The position numbers and the translations under genes were made by a program. Shown here piece by piece: positions 42,953 through 47,603 of a stretch of DNA of 47,603 nt. The stretch covers positions 22,579-70,181 of the forward strand of contig JAGXOB010000002.1 in NCBI GenBank assembly GCA_019894735.1, read 5' to 3'. Under the pieces are notes generated by a model that ran no database searches, was not told where the DNA came from, and saw only the letters and a program-made list of their open reading frames with translations. Source of the DNA: Promethearchaeota archaeon (GTDB lineage Archaea; Asgardarchaeota; Lokiarchaeia; Sigynarchaeales; SOKP01). The stretch's first letter is position 1; every line of letters starts with the position of its first letter.

Positions 42953-43045
42953 CAACTTGGAGTCAGACTGAGAGGTGATTGGAATTAAAAAAAAAGGTAA
43001 TTTTTAACTCTAAATTCATAATACTTTAACAATAGTCTTGATCTG

Positions 43046-43330
43046 TTGGTAAGAACTAATATTTTAGGAGATAATGATTTGAGTCAAATTCAAAACCAAT
43101 CCAAAGAAGTTCAATATATTACATCTTCCCATCTCAATTTACTAAAAAGGATTATGAAAGAAATTGATCAATCAATAAAGGGAAAGAGAAAAATAATGTA
43201 TTCTGATATTATTAATTTAATTATAAGAGAAGATTATAGAGGAAAAATGTTTAATGAAATTATATTATGGTGTAATTATAAAATAAAGCAAGGGAAGTAT
43301 AACGTATTGATCGAACAAATTACTTTCTGA
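43046..43330 (+). CDS. Small hypothetical protein
   Basis: 94 residues from a TTG start; an in-frame TAA lies 27 nt upstream and no ATG is available. Helical, with KGKRKIMYSDIINLIIRED and FNEIILWCNYKIKQGKYN. No motif. The start has no Shine-Dalgarno nearby, and the strong one 66 nt upstream is not in a usable position, so the start is uncertain. Confidence 0.45.
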   Translation: MVRTNILGDNDLSQIQNQSKEVQYITSSHLNLLKRIMKEIDQSIKGKRKIMYSDIINLIIREDYRGKMFNEIILWCNYKIKQGKYNVLIEQITF

Positions 43331-43506
43331 AAAAATCTTAAAAATTCAAAAAGAAAACCTCAAAGAATTAGTTTTATTCCTTACTATGAGTTTTTTAGAA
43401 AGGTGTAATTCACCTTAAACTTAAAAGTCATAAATTACCGAGAATTAAAAACTAAAATAAAGTTTTAAATGCGTAATTATATTAATATTTAATAATATTA
43501 TTTTAT

Positions 43507-43565
43507 AAAGACCAAAGAGATGGTTCTATTATAAATAAGTTAATAGTAAACATTACTCGGTCTTT
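43507..43565 (+). promoter_or_regulatory. Long hairpin in the leader of the MglA-like gene
   Basis: AAAGACC (43507-43513) pairs with GGTCTTT (43559-43565). Inside are GAG/CTC, ATG-TT/AACAT with one bulge, and CTATT/AATAG, giving about 20 paired bases around an 11-nt loop. It ends 31 nt before the ATG; GAGG (43584-43587) remains free as Shine-Dalgarno. Possible leader regulator. Confidence 0.4.
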
Positions 43566-43596
43566 AAAATAGTATAACTTCAATGAGGATCTCTCT

Positions 43597-44277
43597 ATGG
43601 TTCGATGGACGGCAGATCATAATATCTATATAAAAATTCTTTACTGGGGTATGGGAGGATCAGGAAAAACAACTATAGTAGACACATTACATAGATTAAC
43701 TAAAGAACAAAAAAAAGATATCACTCCAACGGGAAATTTAACTAAAATATCGATGGCAAGTGGTTCTACTTTATATTTTGATCGTGGTATATTTCAATCA
43801 ACAAAGCAGAATAAGGTCTACTACCACGTTTATACAGTTGCTGGTCAAAGTAGGTTTTCTCCCTTAAGAAAAAAAATTTTTAAGGGCACAGACGGAGTAA
43901 TATTCGTAGTTGATTCCCAAACTCACTTTTTTGAAGACAATATTGAATCTTTAAAAGAGTTAAAAAATATTACACGAGGGAAGCTAGTTAGGGAAATTCC
44001 GTTAATAACTATGTTAAATAAGCAGGATCTTAATGAAACTATTGGAGAAGAAGATTTTAAACAAGTTCTTAAAGAGGAAAAGCTTTGGTTTGAACCAGAT
44101 CATGAATTATACATATGGAATCCAATAATCTATAAAACCTGCGCCCTATATGAAAAGAAAAGAGAAGTTTATAGAAGTTTTAGCGAATGTGCAAGACGAA
44201 CGGGCTTGTATCAAATATATGGAGATGGTAAAGCACCAGTTGGCAATAATTTCAGCAGAGATATCCCTAAATTCTAA
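43597..44277 (+). CDS. MglA-like small GTPase
   Basis: 226 residues. G1 is GMGGSGKTT (18-26). The DxxG motif is replaced by TVAGQ (80-84), the hallmark of the MglA branch. G4 is NKQD (141-144) and G5 is YKTCA near residue 169. MglA-type GTPases set cell polarity in bacteria and are numerous in Asgard archaea, working with Roadblock proteins. The C-terminal ~40 residues, rich in aromatic and basic residues, extend past the core. Shine-Dalgarno GAGG at good spacing. Confidence 0.9.
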   Translation: MVRWTADHNIYIKILYWGMGGSGKTTIVDTLHRLTKEQKKDITPTGNLTKISMASGSTLYFDRGIFQSTKQNKVYYHVYTVAGQSRFSPLRKKIFKGTDGVIFVVDSQTHFFEDNIESLKELKNITRGKLVREIPLITMLNKQDLNETIGEEDFKQVLKEEKLWFEPDHELYIWNPIIYKTCALYEKKREVYRSFSECARRTGLYQIYGDGKAPVGNNFSRDIPKF

Positions 44278-44344
44278 TATTTCTTTGCTGAATATATATT
44301 ACTTATAGCTGTAATTATTTTTTAATAAAATAAAAAAAGGAATA

Positions 44345-44422
44345 ATGCTTTACTTTACAATAATTGGTTCCTATTCTTTTATGGATATGCCGTTTTCGAT
44401 TATTATTAATTTCGTACCATAA
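44345..44422 (+). CDS. Possible 25-residue hydrophobic micro-protein
   Basis: ATG to TAA, 25 residues (MLYFTIIGSYSFMDMPFSII and five more), hydrophobic enough for one membrane helix. AAAGGAAT lies just before the ATG and an AT-rich box (~44290) at promoter distance. No paralogue was noticed, so it may be chance. Confidence 0.25.
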   Translation: MLYFTIIGSYSFMDMPFSIIINFVP

Positions 44423-44501
44423 TTTACAATAAATAGATAAGAAATGTACATTAAATATCTATAGAAATAGATTGTAATATTTCAAAGTTTACTAGGATTT
44501 C

Positions 44502-44517
44502 CCTAAGGTTATAAAAA
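44502..44517 (+). promoter_or_regulatory. CCTAAGG-TATA promoter 2
   Basis: CCTAAGG followed directly by TTATAAAAA. No obvious gene begins at its expected start (~44540), so it may drive a short RNA or be a weak duplicate of promoter 3. Confidence 0.4.
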
Positions 44518-44577
44518 TTCAATGAAAATAACTAAAATACATGACCTATAAAATATAGGAATGAAATGTTATAGTTA

Positions 44578-44595
44578 CCTTGAGGATTATAAAAA
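44578..44595 (+). promoter_or_regulatory. CCTTGAGG-TATA promoter 3
   Basis: CCTTGAGG, A, TTATAAAAA. It is placed to transcribe the small winged-helix-like gene at 44698 with a ~80-nt leader. Same design as promoters 1 and 2. Confidence 0.4.
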
Positions 44596-44697
44596 TCGAC
44601 ATCTCCAAAAACTAATTTTAAACTATTATAATAATTTATTTAAGTTCTAATACCTTTCATTCAATATTAACCAATAAAGTATTATGTTGAAATAGAG

Positions 44698-44880
44698 ATG
44701 GGAGTTTACAACACTATAAAAGAAGAACTACCAAAACAATTTTCAATTTTTCAGTTAATTACTATTTTAGGAATAGATACCCAAGAAGTTCGAAAAGTGA
44801 GAAATTTACTAAAACAATTCCATAAGCATGGATTTGTTAAGCGGTTATCAAAAAATATGTATGAAAAAATTGAAAAATAA
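44698..44880 (+). CDS. Small helix-turn-helix-like protein
   Basis: 60 residues: FSIFQLITILGIDTQEVRKVRNLLKQFHKHGFVKRLSKNMYEKI reads as a winged-helix core with a short basic wing. It might bind DNA or be a degenerate domain of a larger family. Convergent with the MglA-like GTPase operon (9 nt). Confidence 0.55.
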   Translation: MGVYNTIKEELPKQFSIFQLITILGIDTQEVRKVRNLLKQFHKHGFVKRLSKNMYEKIEK

Positions 44881-44889
44881 AAAGAAACC

Positions 44890-45483
44890 CTAATTGGTAA
44901 TACTCATTTTTAAGGTCAATTGAGGAAAAATAAATGTAATGATCCTATTAAAAGAATCTAAAATTCCCCTTCCCTCAATAGCTACGGTTTTATTAACAGA
45001 AAGATGTTTAAAAAGATTTAAATTTATCTTATTAAGAAATTCATGGTGAATAATTTTCTGAGTTTCTTCAAAATCGTATTTATTTAAGGAAATAACCAAA
45101 GGTAAATTGTAAAAATCTTCTCTAAACATGGTTTTTAGTTCATTCCATGATCTTATATTATGGTCCAAGCATTGAGCTCTTGAATCAACAACAAAAATTA
45201 TACCATCCACACCATTTAAAGTAGCAGGGCGAGTGCTAGCATAAAAGTCTTGTCCTGTAGCAGAGTATATTAGAAATTTTAAACTCCACTCTGCTCCTTC
45301 AAATTGTAACACACCAAAATCAAAAAATAAAGTCCTTCCTACTGTGCTATCAATTGAGTTTAAAGTATCCTCCCGGTTAAAAAAGGAAAATAAATGTTTT
45401 ATTGATGTAGTTTTCCCAGACATAGCGGGACCATAATAAACAATTTTAATTTGTAAAGTTTTCTTCTCATAATCATATATCAT
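44890..45483 (-). CDS. MglA-like small GTPase (operon with Roadblock protein)
   Basis: 197 residues. G1 GPAMSGKTT (18-26); the switch II region is SATGQ (74-78), again the MglA-type replacement of DxxG; G4 NKYD (134-137). A compact form without a long tail. Third gene of the operon tandem-Roadblock - unknown 301-residue protein - GTPase, with a 6-nt gap from the unknown protein, which strongly suggests a GTPase with its regulator complex. Confidence 0.9.
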   Translation of the reverse strand: MIYDYEKKTLQIKIVYYGPAMSGKTTSIKHLFSFFNREDTLNSIDSTVGRTLFFDFGVLQFEGAEWSLKFLIYSATGQDFYASTRPATLNGVDGIIFVVDSRAQCLDHNIRSWNELKTMFREDFYNLPLVISLNKYDFEETQKIIHHEFLNKINLNLFKHLSVNKTVAIEGRGILDSFNRIITFIFPQLTLKMSITN

Positions 45484-45489
45484 ATTCCT

Positions 45490-46395
45490 TTAACCCCATA
45501 ATGATTGCATACTATCTAACGCATTAACTTTTTTTCCATTCTCAATTAAAAGTGAAAAGTCTTCTCCCCATTCTTTATTAATAAAAGAAACAATTCTATC
45601 AATAGGCGCGACATTATAATCAATAGTCTCTAAAAGCGTTTTCGTTCCAATTTTAGTATTCATATCAATATTATTCAACAAATTTAACCTGGAGAAAATA
45701 AAAAAAGCTCGTTTGGAACCCGAATAAAAGTTTTGAATCTCTTTTTTAAAAATATTCCTCTTTAATTCTTCTTTTTCGATATCAAAATCTAGAAGAGTTT
45801 CTATCAAATCTTCATCTATTTCTTCAGTTTTAACTTTTCCTGAAAGTGTTCGCTTCATTTTTATAATCGATTTTTCAGTATCTTGAGATATTTTATGTAG
45901 GACATCTCGTTCAAAAGTAAGATCAATTAGTTTCCAATTTAAACCAACAAATTCAACTAAAATTGAGTCAGAAAAGAATGAAATACTTAAAAAATGGTTA
46001 ATTTTTTTTTTAACACTATTGATAAATTGACGAACTCTTTCTTTTTCTTTTGGTATTTCAATTCCAATTATCCAGGAATTAAATTGCTCAAATTGGTTCA
46101 AAGCTTTAAGAGCGACACTTGAAGGGCAACGTATGTGAGTTCTTTGGGAATTATAATCTACACTTTCATTCATGACTAAATTATCGTATTCATTCACTGA
46201 AATAAAATCAGTATAGAAAATAAACTCCTTGCGAAAATGAATTAAATTCGATAGATCAATCACAAAATCATCCACTTTCATAGCATCATTTCCGTATACG
46301 ATAATTGGAACTCTATCTAAGAGGCCGTAAAGGATTAATGCTACATCTGGACCTTTTAATACCTCCAGCAATTTGAAGAAATTCAATATTTTCAC
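45490..46395 (-). CDS. Unknown protein between Roadblock and GTPase genes
   Basis: 301 residues, soluble. An N-terminal alpha/beta domain (ALILYGLLDRVPIIVYGND, FRKEFIFYTDFIS; HIRCPSSVALKAL; SWIIGIEIPKEKERV) is followed by a charged helical region (~180-240) and a C-terminal alpha/beta segment. The neighbours (4 nt from the tandem-Roadblock gene, 6 nt from the GTPase gene) imply a shared complex. The N-terminal pattern could be a longin/DENN-like fold, as in eukaryotic GTPase regulators, but this needs a structure-level test. Confidence 0.75.
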   Translation of the reverse strand: MKILNFFKLLEVLKGPDVALILYGLLDRVPIIVYGNDAMKVDDFVIDLSNLIHFRKEFIFYTDFISVNEYDNLVMNESVDYNSQRTHIRCPSSVALKALNQFEQFNSWIIGIEIPKEKERVRQFINSVKKKINHFLSISFFSDSILVEFVGLNWKLIDLTFERDVLHKISQDTEKSIIKMKRTLSGKVKTEEIDEDLIETLLDFDIEKEELKRNIFKKEIQNFYSGSKRAFFIFSRLNLLNNIDMNTKIGTKTLLETIDYNVAPIDRIVSFINKEWGEDFSLLIENGKKVNALDSMQSLWG

Positions 46396-46399
46396 CTAT

Positions 46400-47401
46400 T
46401 CATTTAATAACTAATTCTCCTAACAAGGTTTTAATATCGAAAGTGCTTTGATTTTGAAGTTCTGAAGCTTGTTTAACGAGATATCGTATTTTAGTTGAAA
46501 ATTGAGGAAGTATCAGTCGAATTAAACCTAGCTTTTGTCGAGATTTACCTATTACAGCGCTAAAAATTGCTTTTCCTAAGCCATAAATAAATTGGAATTT
46601 ATCATCGCAATCTAGTAATATACTCTCAGCGTTCATTTTTTTAAGTAACCAAGCACATCTATTTGCTGTCTGAAAAAGCGAATAACTCATAGCAGAAATA
46701 TTGTCTAAATTATCGTCGTTTACAGTAGTTTTTTTTAAAATCTTTGACGCTATAAAACCGCCCTCTATTGTGATATAAGCAAATTTTAAATCAGGAATAG
46801 CTATAGAGAAATTGTTTAAGAGCTTTCTTAATTCCATAGAGATGCTTTCTGAAAGATTTAATGAAAATGATGATACTTTAAAATTAAAATCCTCATTCTC
46901 TTTAACATTAAAACCCTGTATTATACTTTGAATTCTTTGGTCGTCAAATTGGACTAGAGGAGGTTTAAATGATTCACCAGAAGTAATTAATGTTGTTTTA
47001 ATCTTTTTTAAACACTCATTAGTCTGGAGAAAAATGCCCCCTAAGTTTGTATTAGGCTGCGCAGTAATAGCTATGAAAAATTCATGCTTATTATCAATTA
47101 TACCTTGCTGCTGTAGAATTCTATTTAATGAGTAATGTACGGGACTATTAAGAGGAGCGATTAAAATTTTCGCTTTTTTTCCTTCTATTAATATATATTT
47201 TAAGCTATTTGGATGTAAATGTATCCCCACATTAAAAATGGCGCTGGTTGCAGAACTAACATTAAAAATCTCATCCTTTGAGAACCAAACTCCTGCTGAT
47301 TGAATAGGATTTCCATCTCTTTGAGTTAAAACTGCGTTCTCTACTCCCTTCAGTTGTTTTATCTGATCAAGATGAATTCCAATTTTTTCTTTTAATTCCA
47401 T
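46400..47401 (-). CDS. Tandem Roadblock/LC7-domain protein
   Basis: 333 residues with two Roadblock-like domains: residues ~8-125, starting QLKGVENAVLTQRDGNPIQS, and ~185-320, starting FSIAIPDLKFAYITIEGGFIAS, joined by a linker. A fused pair can mimic a Roadblock dimer. In MglA systems such dimers act as GAPs or scaffolds. It heads the operon with the unknown 301-residue protein and the MglA-like GTPase; the promoter element is at 47452-47468. Confidence 0.85.
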   Translation of the reverse strand: MELKEKIGIHLDQIKQLKGVENAVLTQRDGNPIQSAGVWFSKDEIFNVSSATSAIFNVGIHLHPNSLKYILIEGKKAKILIAPLNSPVHYSLNRILQQQGIIDNKHEFFIAITAQPNTNLGGIFLQTNECLKKIKTTLITSGESFKPPLVQFDDQRIQSIIQGFNVKENEDFNFKVSSFSLNLSESISMELRKLLNNFSIAIPDLKFAYITIEGGFIASKILKKTTVNDDNLDNISAMSYSLFQTANRCAWLLKKMNAESILLDCDDKFQFIYGLGKAIFSAVIGKSRQKLGLIRLILPQFSTKIRYLVKQASELQNQSTFDIKTLLGELVIK

Positions 47402-47451
47402 TTTAAATCTTGAAGCTCTTTTTTAAATTGATATTTTTATGTTAGAACTTA

Positions 47452-47468
47452 GATTTTTAAACTACGAA
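47452..47468 (-). promoter_or_regulatory. Promoter of the tandem-Roadblock/GTPase operon
   Basis: TTCGTAGTTTAAAAATC on the minus strand; the predicted start near 47425 gives a ~25-nt leader to the ATG at 47401. Same element type as the micro-ORF and fap7 promoters. Confidence 0.55.
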
Positions 47469-47569
47469 TATTTGTAGATTTGTACTGTATTTTCCTCGAA
47501 AATGAAAAAATTTAAAACAAATCCTACTTATTTAATATTATAACAATTCGCATCTTTACCGGTGTAAGC

Positions 47570-47603
47570 TTGGATTACGGTATAAAACCGTTAGATGAAA
47601 AGA
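47570..47603 (+). CDS. Possible start of a gene cut by the window end
   Basis: TTG at 47570 opens a frame, MDYGIKPLDEK, that runs off the window. GGTG lies 5 nt before it, and an AT-rich TATA-like stretch (TTATTTAATATT) lies ~35 nt upstream. GIKPLDEK recalls the N-terminal region of KaiC/RadA-like ATPases (G-x-x-x-LDE), but 11 codons cannot settle this. Confidence 0.3.
   Translation, partial: MDYGIKPLDEK

Larger units (their letters stand above)
44278..44697. other. 420-nt intergenic region, mostly empty
   Basis: Very AT-rich. It holds a possible 25-codon ORF at 44345-44422, two CCTAAGG/CCTTGAGG-TATA promoters (44502 and 44578) and short direct repeats around them. I see no other gene. Confidence 0.6.

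Noticed and set aside
42971..43003. A 10-codon ORF (GTG ATT GGA ...) after GAGAGGTGAT near 42.97 kb
   Set aside because: The apparent Shine-Dalgarno overlaps the GTG itself, no paralogue exists and the sequence is mostly poly-lysine codons from an A-run.
1..47603. Insertion sequences, integrases, prophage or plasmid genes
   Set aside because: No transposase, recombinase or phage-type protein and no long terminal inverted repeats were found; the tRNA genes show no attachment-site duplicates.

Overview
This is a very AT-rich archaeal window, most likely from an Asgard archaeon (Promethearchaeota) of the Lokiarchaeia type. The core machinery is archaeal: TFB, Orc1/Cdc6, class I LysRS, ABCE1, Trm5, archaeosine TGT, eS17, uL3-uL4-uL23 and BHB-type tRNA introns. 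Two MglA-like small GTPases, a single- and a tandem-Roadblock/LC7 protein, a V4R (Bet3-fold) protein and two large helical proteins of unknown function point to Asgard. Starts are often TTG or GTG, TATA boxes are clear, and Shine-Dalgarno sequences of the GGAGGTGAT type occur. The assignment rests on gene content only.

Layout. 0-4.3 kb: small membrane protein, orphan pyrI, a CTP-dependent lipid kinase-like membrane protein, a TrpB2-type synthase, a candidate structured ncRNA and a Roadblock protein. 4.5-9.7 kb: two overlapping genes for unknown ~800-residue helical proteins and a small membrane protein. 9.7-12.7 kb: PD-(D/E)XK nuclease, tRNA-Arg(UCU) with two non-canonical introns, two tandem ~240-bp units each holding a 9-codon micro-ORF with its own promoter, Shine-Dalgarno and terminator, and a metallopeptidase-like gene interrupted by two in-frame TGA codons. 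12.8-16.8 kb: fap7-tgtA-DUF371-trm5 operon and tRNA-Ile(GAU). 17-26.7 kb: TFB, hexapeptide-repeat protein, NIF3-like, HIT, Flp-type pilin, two small DNA-binding proteins, an origin-like intergenic region, abce1, lysS and a zinc-ribbon micro-gene. 26.7-31.3 kb: GHMP kinase, an unknown protein and the rpl23-rpl4-rpl3 cluster. 31.4-40.9 kb: type IV pilus-like assembly genes (ATPase, pilin-like protein, TadC/FlaJ-like platform; prepilin peptidase on the other strand), V4R protein, ArsR-type regulator, Orc1/Cdc6 and an adhesin-like surface protein. 40.9-42.9 kb: rps17e, ZNRD2-like protein, tRNA-Glu(CUC) with one intron and a divergent second TFB. 43-47.6 kb: two MglA-type GTPases and a tandem-Roadblock protein; one GTPase, the Roadblock protein and an unknown protein form a compact operon.

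How the parts relate. Translation genes (ribosomal proteins, LysRS, ABCE1, tRNA modification and tRNAs) are scattered among small gene groups. Pilus assembly genes are split over both strands; the Flp pilin is 10 kb from the motor. The GTPase/Roadblock genes at the right end look like one polarity or trafficking-type regulatory module. The most novel items are the twin micro-ORF units, the doubly interrupted peptidase gene next to them, the two-intron tRNA-Arg, the structured RNA candidate near 3.8 kb and the origin-like inverted ORB pair near 22.7 kb.
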